From Streptomyces sp. NBC_00259 (lineage in GTDB: Bacteria; Actinomycetota; Actinomycetes; Streptomycetales; Streptomycetaceae), in contig NZ_CP108080.1 of NCBI RefSeq assembly GCF_036181745.1, positions 1,674,001-1,738,000 of the forward strand: a stretch of DNA of 64,000 nt. Reading direction: 5' to 3'. The number at the start of each line of letters is the position of its first letter. The first letter of the stretch is position 1. Below are positions 17,172 to 24,444 of the stretch, piece by piece. Under the pieces are notes generated by a model, which saw only the letters and a program-made list of their open reading frames with translations, did not search any database and had not been told where the DNA came from. Both the position numbers and the translations under genes were made by a program.

Positions 17172-18398
17172 TCACCAGACGCGCACCGACCCGCCCGGTG
17201 CGAACGCCGGACTGGTGGCACCGGCCGGGACCTCCTTCAGCGGTTCGGCGATCCCGTCGGCCGTCGGGCCGTGGACGGCGGCGATCGGGTCGAGGAGGCC
17301 GAGGTCGAAGCCGTACACCCGGGCCGCGTTGCCGCCCACCATCGCCGCGACCTCGTCGCGCGGCAGGCCCGCGTAGGCGATGCGCAGGCCCTCGCGGGAG
17401 TACGGTGCCGTGCCCTCGTCGTGGGGGTAGTCGCTGCCCCACATGATCTTGTCGAGGCCGATCCGGTCGCGCAGCGGCACCTCGTGCGGCCGCATGAAGC
17501 TGGCGCCGACGAAGCAGTTGTCGCGCCAGACCTCGCTCGGGCCCTTGCCCATGGCCGCGGCGAGCCCCGCGCCGAACTTGGACTCGGCGGTCGATGCCCT
17601 GGTCGCCGCCGCGACGAGCCGTCCGTGGTAGTAGTCGAGCATCTCGACGACCCCCGGGATCCAGCCCGAACCCTGTTCGGTGAGGACCAGTCTGAGCCCG
17701 GGGTGGCGGCGGAAGGCCCCGCCGAAGATCAGGTGCCACAGTGCCCGGTGCGAGAACCACGTCGTCTCCACCATGAACACGGCCCGCGCGGCCGGTTCGT
17801 CACCGAGCGGCGGGGACGCCGAACCGCCGTGGTGGTTGACGGGGACGCCGAGCTCGTCGCAGACCGCCCATATCGGGTCGTACGTCCCCGAGTACAGCTC
17901 CGGCACGCCCGAGCCGGGCGGGGCGCCCGGCAGCAGGATCCCGCCGGTGAGGCCCGCATCCTTGGTACGGCGGATCTCGGCGACCGCCTCGTCGACGTCG
18001 TTGAGCAGGATCTGCGCGACGCCCGCCCGCCGTCCCGGGAGGAGGTCGCAGAAGTCGGCGAGCCAGCGGTTGTGGGCCCGCAGCCCGGCCCAGCGCCGCT
18101 CGTACTCCTCCGGCGCAGGCGCCGGGGCCATCAGGGAGGCGGACGGGAAGAACGGCGGGATGGTGTTGGGGAAGACGACCTCGGCGACGATCCCGTCGGC
18201 CTCCAGCTCGGCGGTCCTGCGGTCGGAGTTCCAGTTGCGGTCGGCGGCGTCGGCGACGAGGTCCTCGTAGGGATTGACGTACGTCGCCGCCCACGCGTCG
18301 AAGTCGTCGTGGTACCGCTTCTCCAGATACGGCTTGTAGTCGAGCAGGTCCGCGCCGGCGTGGCAGTCGGCGGAGACGACGGTGTAGCGGTCGGTCAT
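17172..18398 (-). CDS. amidohydrolase family 2 protein (ACMSD-like)
   Basis: A 408-residue metal-dependent TIM-barrel hydrolase or decarboxylase. Metal-site candidates: the D-C-H motif of SADCHAG (near 11), the histidines in VNHHGGS, and Asp in GSDYPHDEGT. ATG at 18398 overlaps the stop of the next upstream gene (ATGA). The two amidohydrolases are paralogues (both with VVSADCHAG/IVSSDCHAG starts and a GSDxPHxEGT segment). With the SDR and acetoacetate-decarboxylase-like genes upstream they form a four-gene operon whose substrate I cannot identify. Confidence 0.88.
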   Translation of the reverse strand: MTDRYTVVSADCHAGADLLDYKPYLEKRYHDDFDAWAATYVNPYEDLVADAADRNWNSDRRTAELEADGIVAEVVFPNTIPPFFPSASLMAPAPAPEEYERRWAGLRAHNRWLADFCDLLPGRRAGVAQILLNDVDEAVAEIRRTKDAGLTGGILLPGAPPGSGVPELYSGTYDPIWAVCDELGVPVNHHGGSASPPLGDEPAARAVFMVETTWFSHRALWHLIFGGAFRRHPGLRLVLTEQGSGWIPGVVEMLDYYHGRLVAAATRASTAESKFGAGLAAAMGKGPSEVWRDNCFVGASFMRPHEVPLRDRIGLDKIMWGSDYPHDEGTAPYSREGLRIAYAGLPRDEVAAMVGGNAARVYGFDLGLLDPIAAVHGPTADGIAEPLKEVPAGATSPAFAPGGSVRVW

Positions 18399-19696
18399 GG
18401 CGTGACCCCCAGGGAGGGGAAGTCGTGGTCGGTCAGCCAGTGGCGGCCCACCTCGCGCGAGCGCGCCCAGGACGCCTCGACGGCCGCCTGGTCGTCGGAC
18501 TGGCCGAGGTCGGCGGGGGTCGGGCCGATGCGGCGGGCGACCGGGGCGAGCGCGGCGGTGTCGAAGCCGAAGACCTCGGCGGCCGCGAGGCCCAGGATGC
18601 GGCGGGTCTCGGCGACCGGGATGTCGTGGAAGGTGTTCCTCAGCCAGGTCCGGGTGTCGGGCCAGGTGCCTTCGGGGTGCGGGAAGTCGCTGCCCCAGAG
18701 GATGTTGTCGACGCCGATCTCGTAGCGCTGCGCGAGTTCGCGCCGCTTGGTGTTGGTGGCGCAGATGAAGACCTGCCGGTCCAGGTACTCGCTGGGCGGG
18801 CGCTTCAGCTCCGCGAAGGGCGAGAGCTTCTTCCCGCCGTGGGCGCCGAGGTAGAGGCGGTCCATGAACCAGAGGAGGTTCGGCAGCCACCAGCAGCCGG
18901 ATTCGGCGACGCCGAACCTCAGGCCCGGGTGGCGCTCGAAGACGCCGGACCAGAGCAGGAACCAGAGCGGCCGGGCGGGCCACCAGGTGACCTCGGAGAC
19001 GTAGATCCCGAGGTGGTCGCCGTACTCGTGGCGCGGGGCGGCGCCGGAGTGGGTGACCAGGGGCATGGCGGTCTCGGCGGCGGCCGCCCAGACGGGGTCG
19101 TAACGCCGGTCGTGGTACGGGGCCTTGTCCACCCACATGGAGGGGATCATCAGCGCGCCGAGCCCGGACTCCTTGGCCCGGTGGATCTCCGCGACCACAC
19201 GGTCGGTGTCACCGGTGACGGGGAGCAGGGCGACTCCGCAGTGCCGTTGGGGATGCCCGGACACGAACTCGGCGAGCCAGCGGTTGTGCGCCTGCGCTCC
19301 CGCCATGCCGAGGTCCGGGTCCTGGTCGCCGGAGAGCCCGAGGCCGACGCCGAAGGGCGCGGCGGTGCGGCTGTCGACGGCGTCCGCGTCGGGGAAGACG
19401 ACCTCGGCGGCCACGCCGTCGCCGTCGAGTTCCTTGAGGCGCTGCGCGGTGTCCCAGCCACCGCGCAGTCCTTCCTCGTTGTCGCTGAACCACTTGTCGG
19501 CGAACGCCTCGTTGCGTACGCCGAGGCGGGTCATCTCCTCGCGGCGGCGGTCGCGTCCCGCGAGGAACTCGTCGAAGTCGCGGTGGAAACGGGAGTCGAG
19601 GTAGGGCCGGTACCGCTCGGTGGGCAGCCCGGCGTGACAGTCGGAGGACACGATCAGATAAGGGTCGTTCGGTGCCGGTGCGTGCGGGTCCGTCAT
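18395..19696 (-). CDS. amidohydrolase family 2 protein, paralogue
   Basis: A 433-residue homologue of the downstream amidohydrolase, with SSDCHAG near 20 and GSDFPHPEGT as metal-site segments. The ATG at 19696 is preferred over the GTG directly before it because GGGAG is then 5 nt away. The stop of the SDR gene lies 10 nt upstream. Two tandem paralogues may form a heteromer or act on successive intermediates; neither is shown. Confidence 0.87.
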   Translation of the reverse strand: MTDPHAPAPNDPYLIVSSDCHAGLPTERYRPYLDSRFHRDFDEFLAGRDRRREEMTRLGVRNEAFADKWFSDNEEGLRGGWDTAQRLKELDGDGVAAEVVFPDADAVDSRTAAPFGVGLGLSGDQDPDLGMAGAQAHNRWLAEFVSGHPQRHCGVALLPVTGDTDRVVAEIHRAKESGLGALMIPSMWVDKAPYHDRRYDPVWAAAAETAMPLVTHSGAAPRHEYGDHLGIYVSEVTWWPARPLWFLLWSGVFERHPGLRFGVAESGCWWLPNLLWFMDRLYLGAHGGKKLSPFAELKRPPSEYLDRQVFICATNTKRRELAQRYEIGVDNILWGSDFPHPEGTWPDTRTWLRNTFHDIPVAETRRILGLAAAEVFGFDTAALAPVARRIGPTPADLGQSDDQAAVEASWARSREVGRHWLTDHDFPSLGVTP

Positions 19697-19706
19697 CACG
19701 GCTCCC

Positions 19707-20591
19707 TCAGTCCAGTACGAAGCTTTCGAGGTAGGACGGGTCGGCGCGGTCGAGCATCGACCGCGCGCGTGCCCGGATCTGGCGGTCGCTGTGCTCGCTC
19801 GCCGGGAGCATCCAGAAGCGGCCGGCCCTGATGCCGTCCACGACGTGCTCGGCGACCTCCTCGACCGGGGTGAAGACCACGTCGTGGCCCGCGGCCTTCA
19901 TCGCCGCCTCCCACTGGTCGAGGCTGCGGTACGGGGTTCTGCGCGGCCGCTCCTTGGCGTAGCGGGCCGGGCGGTTGCGGTGCGACTCCCACAGGCCGGT
20001 GCGGAGCATGTGCGGGCCGGGGAAGAGCACGGACGCTGCGACGGGGACGCCCTCCGCCTTCAGATGCGCGTACAGCGACTCGGTCAGGGTCACGACGGCG
20101 GCCTTGGTGACGGCGTACACGGACGCGGTCGGCAGTGGTGCGATTCCGCCGTCGCCGGACGACGTGTTGACGACATGGCCCGGCTCACCGCCGGCGATCA
20201 TCCGCGGGACGAAGGCCTGGACGCCGTGGAAGACGCCCCCGACGTTGACGGCGAACGCCCATTTCCAGTCGTTCGGTTCGTGCTCCCACATCCGGCCCTC
20301 GGCACCCGAGCCGACGCCCGCGTTGTTGCACAGCACGTGCACGGCACCGAAGGCCGCGTACGCCGCGTCGGCGAGCGCTCGTACGGAGTCGCGTTCCGAG
20401 ACGTCCACCACCTGGGCGAGGACGTCCGCGCCCTCCGCCTCCAGTGCGTCCGCGGCCTTGCGCAGGGCGCTCTCCTCGACGTCCGCGAGGACGACTTTCA
20501 GCCCTTCCGCCGCGAACCGCCGTGCCATCGCCAGCCCGATGCCGCTCGCCGCGCCGGTGACGACGGCGACCTGTCCTCGTGCGAGCCTCAT
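19707..20591 (-). CDS. SDR family oxidoreductase
   Basis: A 294-residue classical SDR: TGAASGIG (12-19), NNAG near 89, catalytic YAVTK near 159, and a C-terminal extension after 200 that is longer than in FabG. ATG at 20591 overlaps the acetoacetate-decarboxylase-like stop by 4 nt. Probably oxidises or reduces an alcohol/ketone in the pathway of this operon. Confidence 0.9.
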   Translation of the reverse strand: MRLARGQVAVVTGAASGIGLAMARRFAAEGLKVVLADVEESALRKAADALEAEGADVLAQVVDVSERDSVRALADAAYAAFGAVHVLCNNAGVGSGAEGRMWEHEPNDWKWAFAVNVGGVFHGVQAFVPRMIAGGEPGHVVNTSSGDGGIAPLPTASVYAVTKAAVVTLTESLYAHLKAEGVPVAASVLFPGPHMLRTGLWESHRNRPARYAKERPRRTPYRSLDQWEAAMKAAGHDVVFTPVEEVAEHVVDGIRAGRFWMLPASEHSDRQIRARARSMLDRADPSYLESFVLD

Positions 20592-21394
20592 CGGACGCTG
20601 CCCTCCGGCGGTCCGTCGAGGATCTGCTGCGGGTCGTCGTAGCGCTGGTGGATGTACGGCAGCAGGTCCCGGGCGCTGACCCGCTCGGCCACCCGGCCCT
20701 GCTGGTCGGTGGTCTTCTCGCCGAGGGTGAGCTCGACCAGCTTCCGTACGGGCAGATCGGCGACGGGGTCGTACATGGACTCGCGCAGGACGACATCACC
20801 GGTGACCTTTTCGAGCTTGCGCACCCTCTCGTGCCGCGTGCAGTGCACCAGCACGGGGTCCGTGTCGAAGCCGGAACCGGCGCCGTCCACGGCCGGGAGG
20901 AACTTGAAGTAGAAGTCCACCTTCTCGGCCGGCTCCGGCAGCGGAAGCGGGCCGCTCACCGCGCCCCGCACCTCGACGAACGCGATGCCGTGCCGGGCGA
21001 GCGACGCCCGTACGACCAGACCGTCGCGCTCGACGGTCACCTCGCCCAGCTTCTTCGGTTCGCCGAAGACCTCGCGGCCGCCGATCAGGGCGCGCTCATG
21101 GGTCATCGGCATGACCAGCGGATACCAGCCCCGCTGGTCGCCGTGGGCGGCGGCGACCGCGACCGAGCCGGCGCCCAGCGGGTAGCCGGGCAGGTCCACC
21201 GTGCTGATGTTCGCCCGCACGAGGGGGTGTTCGGTGGGTTTGAGCGGTGGCGGCAGGACGGCCGCGACCGCGTCCGGGTCGGTCTCCCACACCGCCACCA
21301 CGCCCGTGGACCAGATGTCGGGGAGCTTGGCTCCGGCCGCTCGGGCCGCCGCGATCTCGGCCTCGGTGCGCGCGCCGTACCGTACGCGTGCCAT
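20588..21394 (-). CDS. acetoacetate decarboxylase family protein
   Basis: A 268-residue protein. The segment FGEPKKLGEV (near 117-126) contains the Lys pair that supplies the Schiff-base lysine in acetoacetate decarboxylase; ALIGGREVFGEPKK is typical. ATG at 21394 with GGGTGG upstream; the in-frame extension would run through the operator and is rejected. First gene of the amidohydrolase operon, divergent from the tetR gene. Family members also include non-decarboxylating dehydratase/aldolase-type enzymes, so the reaction is open. Confidence 0.87.
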   Translation of the reverse strand: MARVRYGARTEAEIAAARAAGAKLPDIWSTGVVAVWETDPDAVAAVLPPPLKPTEHPLVRANISTVDLPGYPLGAGSVAVAAAHGDQRGWYPLVMPMTHERALIGGREVFGEPKKLGEVTVERDGLVVRASLARHGIAFVEVRGAVSGPLPLPEPAEKVDFYFKFLPAVDGAGSGFDTDPVLVHCTRHERVRKLEKVTGDVVLRESMYDPVADLPVRKLVELTLGEKTTDQQGRVAERVSARDLLPYIHQRYDDPQQILDGPPEGSVR

Positions 21395-21446
21395 GTGTCG
21401 TACCACCCTTCGTCGTTCGTCGGGGGTCGTTCGACGGGGTCCGTCC

Positions 21447-21461
21447 TGTAACACAGTTACA
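21447..21461. promoter_or_regulatory. TetR-type operator candidate
   Basis: TGTAACACAGTTACA, a perfect 6-bp dyad with a 3-nt centre, midway between the divergent decarboxylase-like and tetR genes. Confidence 0.65.
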
Positions 21462-21513
21462 CCGGCGCCGATGAAGGGTAAAGGGCCATGCACGAAACGG
21501 AATTGGGGGCCTC

Positions 21514-22128
21514 ATGCCACGCGCCGCCCTGACCCGCGAAGAGGTGCTGGACACCGCGGCGGAGCTGGTGAAGCAGCACGGCCCGGACGCCCTCACCATG
21601 CGCAAGCTCGCCTCCGAACTCGGCTCCGCCGTCACGTCGATCTACTGGCACGTCGGCAATCGCGAGTCGCTGCTGGACGCGCTCGTGGAGCGGACCGTCC
21701 AGGAGATGGGCGCGATCCGGCCCACGGGGCGCACCCCGGCCGCCCGGATCGTCTCCCTCGCCCGCGGTCTGCGCCGCGAGCTGCGCGCCAGGCCGCACCT
21801 CATCGCGATGGTCCACGAACACGGCCTGACGGAACGCATGTTCCTGCCCGTCCGGCGCACCCTCGTCCGGGAGGTGCACGCCGCCGGGCTGCGCGGCTCG
21901 CGCGCCGCCGACGCGGTACGGGCGGTGCAGTTCCAGATCGTGGGCTTCGTCCTGGTCGAACGCAATCGCGAACGCGCGCCCGTGCAGTCGCCCGCCGAGG
22001 AGGATCTGTGGACCGGCGCCACCGCCGACGAGGACCCGGCCCTCGCCCGCGCCCTGGCCCGCCCGGCCGATCCGGAGAGGCTCTTCACGCTCTCCGTGGA
22101 GGCGCTCGTGACGTCGCTGCTCGCGTAG
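21514..22128 (+). CDS. TetR family transcriptional regulator
   Basis: A 204-residue regulator. The N-terminal helix-turn-helix (about 7-52) includes TMRKLASELGSAVTSIYWHVGNRESLLD; the C-terminal ligand domain (70-204) is of the TetR_C type. ATG at 21514. It is divergent from the amidohydrolase operon across a 119-bp spacer with a perfect dyad, so it most likely represses that operon and itself. Ligand unknown. Confidence 0.92.
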   Translation: MPRAALTREEVLDTAAELVKQHGPDALTMRKLASELGSAVTSIYWHVGNRESLLDALVERTVQEMGAIRPTGRTPAARIVSLARGLRRELRARPHLIAMVHEHGLTERMFLPVRRTLVREVHAAGLRGSRAADAVRAVQFQIVGFVLVERNRERAPVQSPAEEDLWTGATADEDPALARALARPADPERLFTLSVEALVTSLLA

Positions 22129-22210
22129 ACGGGGGCTGTTGACCGGTTCCGTGTGGTGCCGGGGCGGGCAGGGGCGGGGCTGTCAGTGGTGACCCGTAAG
22201 CTCTGTGACC

Positions 22211-23194
22211 ATGCTCGACGACCGTACGACAGCAGCAACGGCGTGGCCGGCCGTGTATCCGCAGGGGTACGCGGTCGTCGACGTGGAGACCACCGGACTC
22301 GCACGCGACGACCGGATAGTGTCGGCTGCCGTCTATCGGCTGGATGCCCAGGGCAATGTCGAGGACCACTGGTACTCGTTGGTGAATCCCGAGCGGGATC
22401 CGGGTCCGGTGTGGATCCACGGACTGACGAGCGAGGTGCTGGAGAGTGCGCCTCTTTTCGGTGACATCGCCCATGAATTCGCCCACCGGCTGGACGGCCG
22501 GGTGCTCGTCGCGCACAACGCCATCTTCGACTGGTCCATGATCGCCAGAGAGTACGCACGGGCTGAGCGCGTCGCTCCCGTGCGGCAGCGGCTGTGCACG
22601 ATCGCGCTGTCCAAGGAGCTGGCGCTCCCGTTGCCCAACCACAAGCTGGAGTCGCTCGCCGCGCACTTCGGCGTCGTCCAGCAGCGCGCGCACCACGCGC
22701 TGGACGACGCGCGCGTGCTGGCCGAGGCGTTCCGGCCGAGTCTGCACGCGGCGGCGGAGCAGGGGGTGCGGCTGCCGCTGCTGGAGTGCAGGCCGCTGAC
22801 CGAGTGGTCGTCGGCTCCCACCGCGCCGCGCATCGTCCACCAGGCGTCGGGGCCTTCCTCGTACCGGGCGAACGGCTGGCGCCCCTCGCGCAAGCGGCCC
22901 CCGTGCCCGTACCCCAACCCCGGGCGCTATGAAGCGGACAAGCCGCTCAAAATGGGCATGAGGGTCGCCTTCTCGGGTGACACCTCCGTCGAGCGGGAGC
23001 TGCTGGAGGACCGCGCGGTCGAGGCGGGCCTCCATGTCGCGACGAGCGTCTCCCGGCTGACGAGTCTGCTCGTCACCAATGATCCGGACGCGCCGACGTC
23101 GAAGACGGTCCGGGCGAAGTCGTACGGAACGCCGATCGTCGACGAGGCCGCGTTCACACAGCTGCTGAGGGACGTGGCTCCGGCGCAGGAGTGA
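22211..23194 (+). CDS. DEDDh exonuclease with C-terminal BRCT domain
   Basis: A 327-residue protein. The N-terminal 3'-5' exonuclease domain resembles DNA polymerase III epsilon: Asp24/Glu26 (DVETTG), Asp107 (HNAIFDW), and the HxAxxD motif His161-Asp166. A BRCT-like domain covers about 245-322 (MRVAFSGDTSVERELL...VTNDPDAPTSKT). ATG at 22211 is used; a GTG 6 nt earlier is also possible. Likely a DNA-repair or RNA/DNA-processing nuclease rather than the replicative proofreader. Confidence 0.9.
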   Translation: MLDDRTTAATAWPAVYPQGYAVVDVETTGLARDDRIVSAAVYRLDAQGNVEDHWYSLVNPERDPGPVWIHGLTSEVLESAPLFGDIAHEFAHRLDGRVLVAHNAIFDWSMIAREYARAERVAPVRQRLCTIALSKELALPLPNHKLESLAAHFGVVQQRAHHALDDARVLAEAFRPSLHAAAEQGVRLPLLECRPLTEWSSAPTAPRIVHQASGPSSYRANGWRPSRKRPPCPYPNPGRYEADKPLKMGMRVAFSGDTSVERELLEDRAVEAGLHVATSVSRLTSLLVTNDPDAPTSKTVRAKSYGTPIVDEAAFTQLLRDVAPAQE

Positions 23195-23312
23195 CGGCCG
23201 GGCACGGACAGGGCCGGACCCGGCCCGGCCGCGTGCGCCGGTCGGGTGCAGCCTCGCCGACCCGCCCGCAGGGATCTTGCTCCGGTCCTCCGCCCTCCGG
23301 AGCATGCGGCGC

Positions 23313-23546
23313 ATGGCACGTTGCGAGGTCTGCGGAAACGACTACGGCATGTCCTTCGAGGTGCACGCGCAGGGCGCGGTGCACGTCTTCGACTGCTTCT
23401 CCTGCGCCATCCACCGGATGGCCCCCATCTGTGAGCACTGCAAGGTCCAGGTCATCGGCCAGGGGGTCGAGGCCGAGGGCCACTGGTACTGCGGCGCGCA
23501 CTGCGCCCGCGCGGAGGGGAAGGTGGGGATCATCGACAAGGTCTGA
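23313..23546 (+). CDS. LIM-like double zinc-binding small protein
   Basis: A 77-residue protein with two zinc modules: Cys4-Cys7 with Cys28-Cys31 (and His34), then Cys40-Cys43 with His57, Cys60 and Cys64. This spacing is like a compact LIM or treble-clef pair. ATG at 23313 is preferred because GGAG lies 10 nt upstream; the ATG at 23304 is too close to it. No catalytic motif, so probably a nucleic-acid or protein adaptor. Homologues occur in other Streptomyces; function unknown to me. Confidence 0.75.
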   Translation: MARCEVCGNDYGMSFEVHAQGAVHVFDCFSCAIHRMAPICEHCKVQVIGQGVEAEGHWYCGAHCARAEGKVGIIDKV

Positions 23547-23580
23547 GCCTCCCCGCGGGTCCGAGGACCCTCCCTACGAG

Positions 23581-23613
23581 CACCCCACGACCAAGTTGTA
23601 CGGTCGTGGGGTG
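23581..23613 (+). promoter_or_regulatory. hairpin covering the SURF1 start codon
   Basis: CACCCCACGACC (23581-23592) and GGTCGTGGGGTG (23602-23613) are perfect 12-nt arms with a 9-nt loop. The last three bases are the GTG start codon, and no purine-rich ribosome binding site lies outside the stem. Confidence 0.65.
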
Positions 23614-24414
23614 TACCGCTTCCTGTTGTCCCGGCAGTGGGTGATCCTCACCCTCATCGGCCTCGTCCTCATTCCCGTCATGGTCGAGCTGGGCTTCTGG
23701 CAGCTGCACCGGCACCAGCACCGCGTCGCACAGAACCAGCTGATCGCGGACAACCTCTCCGCACGGCCGGTCCCCGTCACCGAGCTGACCTCCCCCGGAC
23801 ACACCGTCCCGCGCGCCGACTACTGGCGCCGGGTCACCGCCACCGGGACGTACGACACCACGCACGAGGTCGTCGTGCGCCGCCGCACCGACAACGACGA
23901 GCGGGTCGGCGCGCACGTCCTGACCCCGCTGGTCCTCACCGACGGCCGTGCCGTCCTGGTCAACCGCGGCTGGGTGCCCGCGGCGGCCGACCAGCAGGCG
24001 TTCCCCGTCGTACCGCCCGCACCGAAGGGCGAGGTCACCGTCACCGGCCGGCTGATGGCCGACGAGACGACGGGTGCCAGCGGAATCAAGGACCTGCGCG
24101 GTCTGCCGCCGCGTCAGATCATGCTGATCAACAGCGAGCAGGAGGCCGAGCGCCTCGGCCGGCCCGTGCTCGGCGGCTATCTGCAGCAGACCGCGCCCGA
24201 ACCGCCGAAGGGCACGCCCGAGCTGATCGCCGACCCCGACCACGACTCCATCGGTGCCCATATGGCGTACGCCGTGCAGTGGTGGCTGTTCGCGTCCGGG
24301 GTTCCGGTCGGCTGGGTGATCCTCGTACGCCGTGAGAAGCGGGACCGGGCGGCGGCCGCCGCGCGGCCCGCGCCCGAGGAGGCGGCCGAGGTCGTGGGAG
24401 CGGGCGCCGCTTAG
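23611..24414 (+). CDS. SURF1 family cytochrome oxidase biogenesis protein
   Basis: A 267-residue membrane protein with the SURF1 layout: one helix at the N-terminus (about 8-28, with GFWQLHR just after), a periplasm-facing domain (VLVNRGWVP is the family signature, near 113), and a second helix at about 222-242 (YAVQWWLFA, the other signature). It assists haem a insertion or assembly of cytochrome c oxidase. GTG at 23611 gives MYRFLLSRQW. The charged Ala-rich tail extends into the cytosol. Confidence 0.92.
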   Translation: MYRFLLSRQWVILTLIGLVLIPVMVELGFWQLHRHQHRVAQNQLIADNLSARPVPVTELTSPGHTVPRADYWRRVTATGTYDTTHEVVVRRRTDNDERVGAHVLTPLVLTDGRAVLVNRGWVPAAADQQAFPVVPPAPKGEVTVTGRLMADETTGASGIKDLRGLPPRQIMLINSEQEAERLGRPVLGGYLQQTAPEPPKGTPELIADPDHDSIGAHMAYAVQWWLFASGVPVGWVILVRREKRDRAAAAARPAPEEAAEVVGAGAA

Positions 24415-24444
24415 CCGGGCGGCGGCGCGGGAACACGCCAAGGC

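Noticed and set aside
13808..17376. Long forward open frames opposite the ADH, lysoplasmalogenase, hydroxylase and VIT1 genes
   Set aside because: Composition typical of antisense frames in high-GC DNA; the reverse-strand genes have clear family motifs.
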